Shown: positions 1 to 12,103, numbered from the stretch's first letter. The stretch: DNA of 64,000 nt from Gigaspora rosea (GCA_003550325.1 QKWP01000677.1:87963-151962), one strand, 5' to 3'. The notes: a model not told the origin generated them from the letters alone. Made by a program: numbers and translations.

Positions 1-1497
1 GAATAAGAGTAGATTGAAAAATAAGATGAGGAATAAATATCCACCAAGGTTGTCCGATAAATCAAGAACAACCTTTAATAAATAAATATAAGATAAAATT
101 ATATATTATATCAATATATATAACAAAATTAAAAGATAAAATTTATGTAATAATATTAATTACCTTTTTAACACCCGTATTTGCTAGTCTTTTAAACCCT
201 AGAATTACTTTATCAAGCGTATCATCACTTAGCACAGCAGGATATTCTGTCAATATTTTAATAACTCCAAAATCTTCTAATTTAAAAAAGCCAATAAAAT
301 CATCAACAATTGCTATTCTAGTTACACTTTGATCTTGTTCTGCTAATAAACTATTGGCACTATTGAATATATTTGTAATTTCTTGGAATTTGAAATTTGA
401 AGATATAAATTGTCTATTTCCTTTTATGGGATTGCAAATATTGTCAAAATAAGACTTTGAATCAATAAACTTATTTAAAAATATATGACTACTAAAAGCA
501 ACCCAGTTTCTTTTAACTTCAAATTCATTAGAATTATTGCATTTAAGTGTATAAGTGATATCTGGCTTTTTTGGTATTTCATATCGTATGGCAAAAGATG
601 TTATTGTACTGGTAAAATCAAGAGCTATATTAAATCGTACACCAAGATCTCTTGATGCATAAACGGAATTTTTGGCATATTCAGAAATTACTTGGAATGC
701 TTTTTGACCATCAATATGAGTTACTTCACAATCAATATTAGATCGGTCAATTGTGTCATTAAATACTTTAATTTTCTAAAAGAAGAATAGAGTTAAAAAC
801 ATTACTAAGTAAGATTTATAATAAACATAAGTTATAAATTACCTGCTCTCCATTGTCAACAACGGAATAAAATGTCATGTTCGTATAAAAAGCAAATGTC
901 GTAAAACAATTTGATTTAAAATTTGTGTGCGCGTCTTTTAAATCATTAAAAAGGTGACCGACATCAATCTATTATATAATAATTAAAAATAAATCAAATT
1001 TAAAATAATTATAAATAATAGATGTATAGTAAATAAAATTTGAAAATAGTTACTGTAAAATCATATAATGTTGTATAAGATTTATTTCGAAAAAGTTCTA
1101 ATTCAGCTATTAAATCCATCGCTTTAAAGTCAAAACCAGGTTGTGGGGACTCTTTTGCTTTATCCAAAAATGAATAGAATCCGCCCAAAAGGCCAGTTAA
1201 AGTATCAATTGTCTGTGATTTTAGCATATATCATATGAAGTCATTTATATTTAATCATATTGCATACATTATTATTATGCGCATGTAAAATATAAATACC
1301 TTAGAAGCAACTTCTTTATCAAACGGAAAGCTTTTATAACAATCTTTAACATCAGCATATGTAAATTTAGTCGCTTGTTTTTCAATAAATTCATTATGAA
1401 TTCTTGCGCATCCATCAGGAACATATGAATTTATATAATATTGAATATTCACGCCCGAGGCGACTAAGATTGTGAACAGTACTCCATAGAAAATCAT
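1..1497 (-). CDS. Secreted S41-family peptidase-like protein, 5' part (C-terminus beyond the window)
   Basis: Five exons on the minus strand join in frame: 1497-1300, 1212-1054, 968-843, 775-164 and 72-1 (389 residues, then the window ends). All introns are GT-AG and in phase 0. The start MIFYGVLFTILVASG is a likely signal peptide, so the product is probably secreted or in the secretory pathway. Exon 3 carries DLKDAHTNF and exon 5 carries VVLDLSDNLGG, which match the pre-catalytic and core strand motifs of tail-specific (S41, CPAF-like) serine peptidases in fungi. The catalytic serine region would lie left of base 1 and cannot be checked. No frame damage is visible. The substrate is unknown. 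The family call rests on these two motifs and the overall order, so the fold is likely but activity is not shown. Confidence 0.75.
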
Positions 1498-2126
1498 ATT
1501 TAATAATTGATTTTAAAAAAAAAAAACCGACAAACACGCTCCTTAGTACTTATTTATGTTTAACTTTCGACATTTCTAGAAATAGCTATCGGAGACGAAA
1601 TCTTTTTGTTTATGTTTACATTCATATAATGGTCATTGCTAAAAAATATAAATATGGAAAAAGATTCTCTTTTTCGGAATCTGATAGCCAAGTCCGATAA
1701 TTTTAATAATACTAACGAATAGAATTGCTAGATCGTGTATGACCATGTTGTCCAAGAAATCTACTGTGTAATTTAAAAACTAAATTGGTCTTATTAATTT
1801 GTTACTCCTTGACAACGGCATAATATTAGTAGATAATGAGGTAAATATTTTGTTGGTGAAGCCTTAATTAATTTGTTTAAATTATATAATTAATTTAGTT
1901 GAATATTAAAATTTTTGCTTACTTCTTTAATACTTAATTTTGCTTCATTCTGTTTATAATAAATAATCATATTTAATTTTTTGTGAGCATTTAGCTTTCT
2001 TTTTAGTTTTTTTGTTATACATACTTTTGAAATACTTTATTGCTAAAGGTAATATATTAGTACTTAATCTAACAGTAAGAAGTATTTCTTGTTATATATG
2101 TTGCTGTAGAGTTCAACTTATTATTG
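1498..2126. other. Intergenic, upstream of the peptidase gene
   Basis: AT-rich spacer that should hold the promoter of the minus-strand peptidase gene. I see no clear TATA box, coding frame or repeat boundary in it. Confidence 0.5.
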
Positions 2127-2315
2127 CTGTTTGCAAAATTTGTACCCCCTTGCAAATCATCAAAAAAAAAATCTACTCGATTTTTAGTTGATTTCTGATT
2201 TCTTGAAACTGCTCGGTAGGATAATTTTATTCGGATATCGGTGTTGTTTTAAGAAATCGGAAATAGTTCTAATGATTATTGCAGTGGAATGCAAAATTTT
2301 GCAACCGCGATAGCG
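2127..2315. repeat. Degenerate inverted repeat
   Basis: The left arm has TTTGCAAAATTTGTACC and the right arm, read in reverse, has GTTGCAAAATTTTGCATTCC, followed by matching stretches around TGCAAATCATC and GCAATAATCAT. The spacer carries two related GATTTCTTGAAAC and GATTTCTTAAAAC stretches. It resembles an old MITE; no target duplication is evident. Confidence 0.4.
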
Positions 2316-2384
2316 TCGTTAATTTAAAATAAATATATATTTCTTTTATAAAAATAAAAAAAAAAAACAAGCGCTCCAAAGATA

Positions 2385-2700
2385 GGCTTGGTATTAAGTA
2401 AACTACTTTCGAGCTTTAAGTAAAGTTCTTCTTCAGGCAAGGCGAATTTAATTTTGGTTAAATCAATAAAAACAGTCCAGTAGATCGCCTGCAATGGCTC
2501 TTCGAAATTTGCAACGTTTGTTTATCTTTGTTTACATATAAAGGCAATCAAACGTAGTAAAACTTCGAAGTGTCGTTGCGGCAATCTACTTAATTGTTTT
2601 TAACATCATTAGAATCGTCTCGACCCAAAAAAGCTTTGCTTAAAATTCAAAAGTCGGTTTACTTAGTACTAATCAAACTTTCAGTTTAAGTTTTATTATA
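2385..2700. repeat. Long imperfect inverted repeat (foldback element)
   Basis: Arms of about 150 bp face each other around base 2535. The left arm starts TTGGTATTAAGTAAACTAC and the right arm in reverse reads TTAGTACTAAGTAAACCGAC. Further in, AGTAGATCGCC, CTTCGAAATTT and AACGTTTG pair with AGTAGATTGCC, CTTCGAAGTTT and TACGTTTG. The arms are about 70-75% matched by eye. It looks like an old non-autonomous transposon; ends and target duplication are unclear. Confidence 0.5.
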
Positions 2701-4548
2701 AATAGTCTTTTTTAATATAGAGTGCGTGTCATTCCGAGACGCACATCATCATGAAGTACGTTTTTACATAATTATATTTAAAAATTCTACATAGATATAA
2801 TATATAACTCAATGTAGACTTATATAGTTATAATTTATACATAAATATAATTTCAAATAATAATTATTTAACAGTTACGTATCTAAAGTTTAAAATACAA
2901 AAGTGTTAAGTAGCCAAATAAGTAGTATTAGAGTTGAAATAGGATAAAATTACGAGATGAGTATTTTGTAAAACAACAGGGGTTACGAGTAGTAAAATAT
3001 TGAGATATTATCCTTAAAATTTACAAAAACTTGATTTAAATTTTATAGGTTATATAATTATATATGTAAATTTTATTAATATATAAAATTTTGTATAAAA
3101 TTTTTATCTAAATTTTACCATATATAAAAGCTATTTATGATATATAAAATTTTTGTAAAAAATTTATTTAGATATTTATAGTAATAAAAGTTACTTTTTT
3201 AATATGATACATAAAATTTTTTATATATGTTTAAATAGATTTTTACATAAATTCTATATTAAATACCATATATATAAAAATTAACTTGTATAATTTTTAT
3301 ATAGATTTATATATAATAATAATGCAAAGTTGTAAAAAGAAATGTACTTCGTGACGATGCGTTATTTCGAAACCATATTTGTAATTTTCAGGGGCACAAT
3401 TTTCAAAATAACGTATATAGGCGTTTTTTTTCGGATCTATACGGGTATTTAGGGTAACTTATAACAGTGATACGCATTTGACCAATTAGACATTTGGACA
3501 CCTTTGGATTGGATGACCAATTCACGTCCAGTCATAGTTCCTGGACACTAGGTTTTGGTTCATAAATTTATTGGTCGAAATTAAGTTGGTATACCAGGAA
3601 CGAAGTACAAAGTACGTGTGTAACCATTGTAAAGGAGCGCTTGATACAGTCATGCCTAATTTAGTCCCGATAGTTACCGTTAGAAGGTTACGGAAACTTT
3701 ATAATAATTATGTGATTCAGTTATTTGTGATACAGTTATTTATGAATTATTAGTAATTTAGAATAAAAAGAAAATGATCTTTATTTTGGAGAAGAATTTG
3801 GAGAGCGTGCCTTATCCTCAACTAAAGATGAGGGCACACTCTTATATACATTTTACTTTTACAGTTGCCAATGTAGAATTTTCAACGCTTACGCTGTAGA
3901 TTCCATATTTGATTCGATGCGTAAGGCTTACAAATTTGTGTAATCGCGTATACGCGATATTTTTCACGTAAACACAGTTGCATGAATTAAACCACCAAGA
4001 ATACGTATCTTATGCCATTTAAGGTAAGATTAACACGACTATGCAATACAATTATGGAAAGAATTAGGAACTGAGAGACATGGAATAAATTATCCGTTAC
4101 AGTAGAGTATTGTCCAGTGGTGAGTGTACAATTCTTGACATTCTTGACATCTCATTGACAGGTAGAATTATGATTGTAGAACAACTCGCGACCAGGTGAT
4201 CGCCGGCCGCTTCTTACCCACGTACATGACATCATGCGATAGAAAGGTACTGTAAGATATGTAAGATAATTATATATGACATATATATCGGATATTTGGT
4301 TCATGCAAAAAAATGTATATGGATTCCGAAGGGACTCTGAAATGTCAGCAGTCATCTAGTCGCGAATTTTTTCTACCATCACTATTCTACCTTTTGGAGC
4401 TTTAAGATTATACAGTTATACCAAAGCTGATCTTCACATGACTTAGATTTACATAAAAATGAGGCATGGAAATATAACTGTTTACACTATGAATACTGTA
4501 TCATAAAAAATTATTATCAGACACGTCCTATGTGAACAATGATTTCTA
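2701..4548. other. AT-rich intergenic DNA with no recognisable gene
   Basis: Long A/T-rich stretches (about 3020-3320) are followed by a more balanced segment with small hairpins, for example GAGCGTGCC facing GGGCACACTC near 3800-3840. The short open frames here have no supporting features. Confidence 0.4.
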
Positions 4549-4653
4549 TATATTTATTCGGTCAACTCCTAAAACAATATACAAAATTCACTCACCTCTT
4601 ACGAGGTGAGTGAATTTGCTTATCTGTATTAGGAGGTGGTCGAATAATATATA
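4549..4653. repeat. Foldback hairpin
   Basis: ATTCGGTCAACTCCTAA on the left pairs with the reverse of TTAGGAGGTGGTCGAATA on the right. The centre is a perfect hairpin, TTCACTCACCTC / GAGGTGAGTGAA, with a TTAC loop. A second hairpin, AGTTATCAGTCG / CGACTGATAACT, lies at about 4695-4758. Both are MITE-like structures without a clear target duplication. Confidence 0.5.
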
Positions 4654-5043
4654 CGGAAACCATTCAGTGCTTACGTCAGACATGTCGGATAACAAAGTTA
4701 TCAGTCGAGTCTTTAATAGATGAATGTTCAATTATCATCTACAATACGACTGATAACTAGTACTCATCATATGCTCGATTTAACCAGATATCTGATAGAA
4801 TAATGATAAAATAATGAAGTTAAAATGTAACCATACAATACTTATAAATGAGATTGAATATAATATAGATGACCCCTTCGATAAAGCATTTATAAACACC
4901 AGAAGCGAAGATTCAGCCACGTCACATGAGCATGTTATATGGTTTGGCACCCAATATGGCTTGTTTTTATAATTACAGAACACTGGACACATCACTACCC
5001 ATATTGTGTGATCACATTGTGTGTAGGGATCGGTCATGACCGG

Positions 5044-5495
5044 TGTTATGCGCCGAATAATAATATTTATATTTTTTATTTTTTTCTTTTGTTATCTTTA
5101 TTTAGTTAGTCTTGTGTTGTGGTTTTATTATGGGAAATGATCTACGGGTGATCAAAGCTCCGATCTGGCGCTCAAAGCTCCAATCTGGCGCTCAAAGCTC
5201 CAAACGAGAGCTTAAATCTCCAATCGAGAGCTTGAAGTTTCCATCAATGGATTATGATTAAGAGTTGGGAATAGAAAGTATAAATAGGACGGGTTTTAGT
5301 AAGGAGACAGTAGTTAACGATTGTATATAGTTTTAGTATTATTGTGATATTCCGATGTATTGATTTATTTTAATAAAGACAAACCTTACAACCCGAAACT
5401 ATGTGTGTTAGTTTATTGTTTTAAATCATTTACATTGTTCACGATTGAAGCTAAACCGGCACAATTTAATCAAGCTCTCCCAACCGATCGTAACA
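5044..5495 (+). mobile_element. Solo LTR (retrotransposon)
   Basis: A 452-bp segment runs from TGTTATGCGCCG to ATCGTAACA, so it has TG...CA ends inside a short inverted repeat. It has a TATAAATA box at about 5279 and a polyadenylation-like AATAAAGA at about 5372, in the order expected of U3-R-U5. U3 contains direct repeats built on CAAAGCTCCAATCTGGCGCT (5150-5250). No internal retrotransposon sequence adjoins it, so it is probably a solo LTR left by recombination. It interrupts an older repeat: TAGGGATCGGTCATGACCGG lies just left, and a CATGACCGGTCAATGACCG stretch just right. No exact 5-bp target duplication is visible. Confidence 0.65.
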
Positions 5496-5680
5496 CCAGT
5501 CATGACCGGTCAATGACCGTGACCGATATAGAACAGTTTGACCGACAGATAATGATTCTGGCTAATAAATGAATAATTATTGCTTAAAATTCATATCAGT
5601 GTATCTGTATCATTTGATAAATAGAGAAATCAACCCGCCTCTCAAAAATTGTTCAGATCATGTGACTTTGCATGATTAAT

Positions 5681-6175
5681 TGGGGTGGTCGATGCACTAT
5701 GTAAATCAAAATTATATGTAGTCATATAATAAAATTTATTAATAAATTTTTTGATTCAAATTTTAAATAGATTTAGATAGATGTACAGCCCTAACGGTTC
5801 GATAGTTTTGAATAAATTTTCGCAAAGACTAGTATTACATCTCTACAAACAAGACTATAGAATCATTTCATTTGTTTAAACATGAAAAAACTGTAATATG
5901 CTACGTGTTTTTTTTTTTTAAAAAGTAGCAAAAAGAAAGGGGTCTGTAATATGCTACGCGTTTTTTTTCTTAAAAAAAGAAAGGGTAAATTTAGTTTCGT
6001 TATTAAAGAAATGGCTCTATAACTTTGTTTGTAGGGACGTAATACTTGTCTTTGCGAAGTTTTATCCAAAACCATCGAACCATTGGGGCTGTACATCTGT
6101 TTAAAAATTCTTTAATAAATTTTATTATATGACTACATATAATTTTGATTTACATAGTGCATCGACCACCCCAAC
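5681..6175. mobile_element. MITE with long terminal inverted repeats and 7-bp target duplication
   Basis: The left terminus GGGGTGGTCGATGCACTATG matches the reversed right terminus exactly, and the arms stay alike for about 170 bp each. GATTAAT flanks both sides (5674-5680 and 6176-6182). The middle has two copies of a CTGTAATATGCTACG-plus-T-run unit. There is no transposase. Superfamily is not assigned. Confidence 0.75.
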
Positions 6176-6332
6176 GATTAATGATATGTTTCATTTTTAA
6201 ATAAAAGTTTTTTTATTGATATAAGTGAACAATAATGATAAATATAACAATAATGAGTATATGAATTAATGTATATCGCATGATTTGAAAATTTTTTAGG
6301 CAGTGTTTAAACCCGGTTGAGAAATACCTTGT

Positions 6333-6432
6333 TCATAATTCCGGCCAAATTTGCAGATCATTTGGCCAGAATTATAACAAACCAATTTTAATTCCAGTCA
6401 AATGATCTGCAATTTTGACAGAATTGTATGCG
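6333..6432. repeat. Inverted repeat with palindromic core
   Basis: GGCCAAATTTGCAGATCATT is followed by the inverse arm AATGATCTGCAATTTTGAC. Related sequence recurs at 7533-7567 and, more weakly, near 8825-8860, so this is a dispersed family. No boundary could be fixed. Confidence 0.4.
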
Positions 6433-7024
6433 ATGTGTTTCTTTGGGTAACAGAATATTATTGGTCCTTTTTAGCAGTGGTACATATAACCAGAATTGTA
6501 TAATATGGGGAAATTACAGCACGGTACCAGCATGGTATCAATTAATATTTTCACAAATTAGCCCAAATTTCTAAAAACTGCACCATATTGCTGTATTGAT
6601 AACTAAACTGATCCATTGTCATATATATCAGTGTTAGGGTTAGCATTAGAATTATAGCTGATCAGTATGGTACAGGTTTTAAAAATCAGCCTGTACTATA
6701 TACAATCTGATTATTCATACCATACTGATCTGCTGTATAATTAACTTAAATGGCCTTAAGTCAAATAAATTTGATTCAGTAGTTAACATTATATTCCTCT
6801 TGCAAAAGAGAGGAACAAAAAAAAAATAGATAAATAAATAAATAATTAATTATATAATGCATTCATCTGAGAAAAAGACTTCATATATACGTACAATTTT
6901 TTAGCCAAAATTCTCGTGATCTAGTGATCAGATCTGCATCATTGTTTACAGAGATCACAGATCAGATATTGATTCGAATAATTGTTTTTGTAACTGTTAT
7001 TTCCATAAAAGTTATATGTTTAGT

Positions 7025-7445
7025 TAAATATTAAACATTTTTTATTATTATTTTTTTTAATTTTTTTTATAGTTTTAAATTATTTTTTATTTTTTTTTTA
7101 TTTTTTTTTAATTTTAGTTTTTAAGTTATTTTATTTTTACTTTAAATTATTTTTTTATTTAAAATAATTTTCTTTATTTTATTATTTTTTATTTTAAATA
7201 TTTTTTTATTTAAAATAATTTTCTTTATTTAAATTATTATTTTTTATTTTAAATATTTTTNTTTTTATTTAAAATAATTTTCTTTATTTTATTATTTTTT
7301 ATTTTAAATATTTTTTTATTTAAAATAATTTTCTTTATTTTAATTTTTTTTTTTTATTTTAAATATTTTTTTTTTTAATTTTAAATTATTTTTATTTTAA
7401 ATTATTTTTATTTTAAATAATCTTTTTCATTTTATATTTGCTAGG
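7025..7445. repeat. T-rich low-complexity tract with tandem repeats
   Basis: Several units of about 60 bp are built from TTTATTTAAAATAATTTTC and TTTATTTTAAATATTTTTTT. The only ambiguous base in the window (n) is at 7261, consistent with a stretch that was hard to sequence. Confidence 0.7.
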
Positions 7446-7732
7446 AAAAATAGTAAAGAAATTTGTTATTTTTGCAATAATTAATTGAGTTCAAAAAATT
7501 GCAATAACAATTGTCAAAACAAATCGTTAATAATTCTGGTCAAAATTTGCAGATTATTTGGCCAGATCCAGAACAAAGCAATGTTACATATGGGCGAATT
7601 TGACTCATTTCGATATGATAATCCGAGAAATGATCTACCTATATATTGACATATAAACAAATCACAAATTTGTATAGCCAACTAATTAATTTACTACATG
7701 TGATCAATGTGATATTTGTATCTACCCCAGTA

Positions 7733-8051
7733 TTGCCATCAAAAATTTACTCCATGTGATCAGTACCAAATTCTTTCAAGTTCGTTTATATTAGGTTAGA
7801 GTTAGAGTGAGTGCTTAGTTAGGGTTTGGGTTTAGGTTGCTATATAGTAAAATCGCTCAAGGAAACTTTTTTTTAGTTAAATAAAGTAGTTTCTTATACA
7901 AACTTTTGAGAAATAAGCTTTTTTTGACAAAAGAGACATTTTGAGACGTTGTTTTGAATTTCTCTGATCATGTTATATTACACCAAATTATGATCTTTTA
8001 TTAGCCAATAATCACACAAGGGTGAATTTTTGATGACGATACTAGGGTAGA
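7733..8051. mobile_element. Dispersed inverted-repeat element with telomere-like internal motif
   Basis: The left end CCCCAGTATTGCCATCAAAA pairs with the right end TTTTGATGACGATACTAGGG, and both are flanked by ATCTA/TAGAT. The interior holds TTAGGGTTTGGG and a diagnostic TAGTAAAATCGCTCAAG stretch. A second, diverged copy lies at 43566-43842. Non-autonomous; no coding capacity. Confidence 0.6.
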
Positions 8052-8966
8052 TGATATTTGTTGTGATTAACTTCTGAAGGACCCAAATAATATATGTAAG
8101 GTTATATTTGAGCATCATAGTAAAAATTTTTTTGGTTAGCACTTTTGGTTTGGTATATATAAGCTATATTTCAAACATTAGATCAAACTTTTACCCATCT
8201 TTACCATTTTTTGAAATATAACGGTTTTTAAAAAAAAACCTCTATTTTCTAAAAAAAAACAGACTATTCTCTAAAAAAAAAACAAAATGTTCTCTAAAAA
8301 AAACAAAATTTTCTCTAAAAAAAAAAAAAAAACAAAGTTCAAAATTTCTTAAGCCCATTTAATCCATAAGCTACCATGGATCATAAATATATATATCACA
8401 AAATGTAAAAAAAAAACTTAAAAAAAAAAACTGGTTTGATTAATTTTTATTTAATTTTTACATTTTTCTGATTTTTGCTTTTTTCATTTTTGCACTTATA
8501 GCCCAGATTTTTCATTACCATATTTTAAATATAAGCTTTATAAAAATCACTCCTATTAGCATTCTTTTAAATATACCTATTTTGCCATTTAGCTGTTTTC
8601 AAATATAACCATTTTCTTCAATACCTACTTTACAAATGTAACCTTTTTTAAAAATGGGCCTCCATTAGCAATTTTTCAAATATGACATCACATAGATTAT
8701 TCAGAGTCCTACTTCTGATTGTATATTACTAAATAAGTAAATAAAACAGAGCAACAACTAATGAAAATATCTGATTTTCTATCTAATTACTGAATTATCA
8801 TATAAAAATTTTCTTGCATCAAATCCGCCCATATGAAATGATCTGTAAATTTGACCAAAAATATGAACGACTGGTTTTATTGATTATGTGATGCAAATGC
8901 CATATTTTGGTTCTCAGAAAGTCAATATAGTGTGGTCTTTGCTTAATTAGCTGATTGATACAATAT
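8052..8966. other. AT-rich intergenic DNA
   Basis: A-runs and C-interrupted A-runs lie at 8225-8340. The rest is featureless AT-rich sequence without a supported gene. Confidence 0.4.
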
Positions 8967-9179
8967 GTTATACAATATGTTTTACATAATGGCATAACAT
9001 TTTGCAGCTACAAAAATGGTTAGCTGCCATGAATATAAATTGGCCAAACTTGATACCAAAAAAAATCAAAAGAATACCTTCCAGTCTATAAGCTGTCAAA
9101 GTAATTTGAATAACGGTTAAGTAATTCAGAAGTTTGTTTTGCAATTTTATCACAGGCATGAAAAAGAATTTAAGCAAAA

Positions 9180-9751
9180 ATGTCTGCACAGCAAGCTTTT
9201 CATGAAGACTCAACCTTTTCCAACCAAGAAAAAAGAAAAAGGAGGGCCCAATACTGCAATCTAAAAGGCCAAAAGAATGTTGTCTGTAGTAATGAGAAGC
9301 ATGGAGCTTATATTGTGTCTGATCAGATACTAATATCAAGTTCTAGTCAACATCTTGATTTGGTTGGAAAGCTCTGTGCAAAAAGTATTACAATAAATTG
9401 ATTGTAAATGCTAAAAAGGTTAAAACAAATACTGTATGTTCTTATCCAAAATACCAGTATTATACATCTACAGATACAAAAGCGAAGAGCATAAAGAAGG
9501 CTCCAAAACATTTAGTCAATTTTTTTGAATTACCACAAGGGGCAATGATATGTCGTTGTTGCTTATACAAGACTGATAATAATACAGAATATATTAATTC
9601 ATCTAACTATCAACTACTAATAAAAAAATTCTGGCAAATAAGATTAGAAAATTTCAAGGTAGGTCATATGTGTTATAAAAAGATATTATTTATTCTCAAT
9701 CTCAATTTCAGGAGTTGGAATCTGCATATTATGAAGTTGTACAGAGCTTAA
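9180..9751 (+). pseudogene. Unrecognised degenerate coding region in two frames
   Basis: Two adjacent plus-strand frames, 9180-9401 and about 9398-9751, look like protein of normal composition, more balanced than the flanks. The first begins MSAQQAFHEDSTFSNQ after an A-rich leader; the second includes FELPQGAMICRCCLYKTD with a CxCC cluster. The frame change near 9400 and the lack of a clear end suggest a decayed gene or transposon fragment. I do not recognise the family. A minus-strand open frame over the same DNA (8968-9339) looks like a shadow. Confidence 0.3.
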
Positions 9752-9927
9752 CGAAGCAAAGCTGAGTAAGAAAATTATATTTGAATTTAAAAATAAAAAA
9801 ATTAAAAATTAAAAAACAAAAAAAATAAGAAATTAAAATATTAAAATTTTTTTTAAATTACTGTTTTTAGAGTCAATTTATCTTAGCAAAAAATTAAAAT
9901 AATGGTAGGGGTATTATTGTACAAGGC

Positions 9928-10614
9928 ATACTTATATCTACCCCACTACAAGTAATAGACTCCCCAGATGAGGCCCTCCTATTGGGCACTGACTGGTTCG
10001 AAATGGTACAAGCACAGTAGGACTTTAATACCAGGACCCTAAAAATAAGTTATGGAGAGGAAAGGGCGGTTGTACTGACCACCCACTTGGACGATCAACT
10101 CCTGTTAGTCAATGAGGAGGAAGATTCGGGTGGCCTAAATGACTTAATAGAAGAACTCTAATTCGAAGAAGAGGAAAGAGTATATGAATGTGAAATGTAC
10201 TACTTGGAAGGATGGAAGTTAGAAAATGAAAATAAAGTCACGTGCGAGGTCCACATAGAGGACAACCTGCCCTTATACCTAACCAAAATCGACTCTAGTG
10301 GCCCTGCTACTCCAGGAGTCTGGGCACACCTAAGTGTAGACAAAAAGTTGGTGGTAGAAGAATTATTAGAAGCTAATAAAGATGCCTTCGCAGAAAATAT
10401 CACAGAGAAAGGCCAAACTTTAGGACTTGGTTGTATGAACCTAACATGCTACAAAATAAATAATGGTACAGCCAGACCTATCAAGCAAACCTACTACCGA
10501 ACCTCAAGGGACGAACAAGAGTTCTTGTATAAAGAAATTCGAGCCATGGAGGAAAAGAGTGTCGTTAGAAAATGTAAGAGCAGTCCTTAGGCCTCGCTGG
10601 TGGTGGTAGTAGGG
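9928..10614 (+). pseudogene. Ty3/gypsy retrotransposon pol remnant (protease to start of reverse transcriptase)
   Basis: One frame reads through LQVIDSPDEALLLGTDWF, typical of the end of a retropepsin domain, then an acidic linker, then PIKQTYYRTSRDEQEF and VVRKCKSSP, which match the region just before reverse-transcriptase domain 1. The frame is broken by three stops: TAG at 10018, TAA at 10159 and TAG at 10588. The last replaces the usual tryptophan in the SPWASPV-type motif. After GCCTCGCTGGTGGTGGTA the match is lost, so RT, RNase H and integrase are absent. No LTRs are recognisable nearby. GC content is higher than in the flanks, as expected of retroelement coding DNA. Confidence 0.75.
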
Positions 10615-10640
10615 TATTATACACAAAACAGTATTCATAT

Positions 10641-10936
10641 AGTTAAAGGCCTATTCTTGACCCAGAAGAATTCAAGAAAATGCTTGAAGAATCTGAGCTG
10701 TCTTTAAAAGGCTTTTTTGATCAACTGGTTGCTGGAACTAACCCACAAACAAAAAGCTACGAAAAAAATAAAAAAGATTGGTTTTGTTTTGCTATTTTTT
10801 ATTAGAACTTAATAATAAATTTATTAATAGGGTTAAGGTGGAAGTTGGGTTTTTATTAGATATAGCGGGCACATCTTCTTCAACAATTAAAACTTTAGCC
10901 AATGTAGGTATAATAGTAAAACATAAAACAATTGGA
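10641..10936 (+). pseudogene. Repeat-encoded hypothetical protein fragment, frameshifted
   Basis: From 10647 the plus strand reads RPILDPEEFKKMLEESELS and GFFDQLVAGTNPQTKS, stops at 10803, then continues in another frame as LNNKFINRVKVEVGF and LLDIAGTSSSTIKTLANVG. The two parts look like one original protein with a small indel. From memory this resembles a repeat-associated protein family common in Rhizophagus, but I cannot verify that. The element is cut on the right by a tRNA-like sequence. Confidence 0.4.
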
Positions 10937-10940
10937 AAAG

Positions 10941-11029
10941 GTGTGGCAACATAGTGTAGTTGGATTGTTGTCACCCTCCAAGCAGTTGTAAAAAAAGGTA
11001 CAGAGTTCAAATCCCACTGGAGACGATTT
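10941..11029 (+). repeat. tRNA-like SINE head (pol III A and B boxes)
   Basis: TAGTGTAGTTGG at 10952-10963 fits the pol III A box, and GAGTTCAAATCC at 11003-11014 fits the B box at tRNA-like spacing. The sequence ends CACTGGAGACG, but the would-be acceptor arms do not pair, so this is not a functional tRNA. A tRNA-derived SINE or tRNA pseudogene is the best reading. The SINE body and tail are not defined. Confidence 0.5.
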
Positions 11030-11039
11030 CAAAAAATTT

Positions 11040-11640
11040 ATTTGCATTATGGTAACCTGGACTCCGAACCCAGATTTACAAATCTGTATCTCAGATTACA
11101 CCAACTCATATTGGGAGCTCTAGAGCTGTGTTACAGAACTAGGGCGCATAAATTCTGAAAGCGCTGGTGCTGTGTTATGCACGGAACTGTAGAACAAAGG
11201 AAACCATACTTGGCAAGACCTTAGCAAAGAGGTAACTGACTTCGACAGTACTTAAACAGAAATCGGACGGGGACGGACTGGAAGCAGACGGACCGAGAAG
11301 TAGACTAACCAAAAGCAGACTTATAACAAAAGGGCCTATGGCAGGGCTCTACAAATCAGACCGCCGGAAGTCGCTCTAGAGGAAAAGGACATGCGCTACA
11401 GAAACATGTACCAAGGAGAGGGGGACCTTGGGTCCACCAAGGCAGACCACTCCTTCTGGGTCCTCGGCATTGGGAATAGGAATACAACCAGGAAAAGAAA
11501 GCGAGGTAGAGTAAAGGAAGCAACCGGAAAGAAACCAGAAAAGAAACAGAAGAAGTACTGGTGTTGGTATACTTTGCAAGTGCATATACCATAATACAAA
11601 TACTAGTAAGAAGGTAGTGGCTTGAGAAACGGGCTAGGTT
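11040..11640. other. GC-richer segment, possible retroelement remnant
   Basis: Base composition here is far more balanced than in the flanks. All frames are short; one plus-strand frame (11391-11594) ends in a lysine/arginine-rich stretch (TTRKRKRGRVKEATGKK) that could be a leftover of a nucleic-acid-binding domain. The proximity of the Ty3 pol remnant makes a retroelement origin possible but unproven. Confidence 0.3.
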
Positions 11641-12103
11641 GCGATAGCATTAAAAGATGGCTTGAGATACAAACCTGGCGGCAGCAGCACTATATGTACT
11701 ATTAGTGGACAAGTAAGATGCAAAAACCAGGTTAATTATATGAGTGGGACATATAGGATACTCTGGTAGGTTTAGGTCGTAGATAAAATAGTCTAAGTTT
11801 TGGTACTTGGTAGTTGTAGTAATCCAATGCAATATTCATGGATATTGTAATGATAACTATGCGCTTAATAAAGATCCAAGGCATGACCTCACCTTAACAA
11901 ATAAAAAAAAAATTAAAAAAATAAAACAATTGGAAGACATAAGGTCCAACATGTGAAAATGCATACTACGAAAGTAGGTAAATTTTTACTAAAAAATGTA
12001 TATATTTATTTTATTTTTTTATTATATTTTTATCTTTTTATTATTTAATTTAATTTAATAAAATATAAATAATTTAAGTTATTTTATTTTAATTTATATT
12101 ATT

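Noticed and set aside
3571..3753. 60-codon plus-strand frame with CNHC
   Set aside because: No ATG-supported context or domain; ends in simple repeats (VIQLFVIQLF).
5360..5572. 70-codon plus-strand frame
   Set aside because: Crosses the end of the solo LTR into the flanking repeat, so it is not a unit.
7025..7445. Possible AT-rich replication origin
   Set aside because: Simple T-rich tandem repeats explain it; no independent evidence of an origin.
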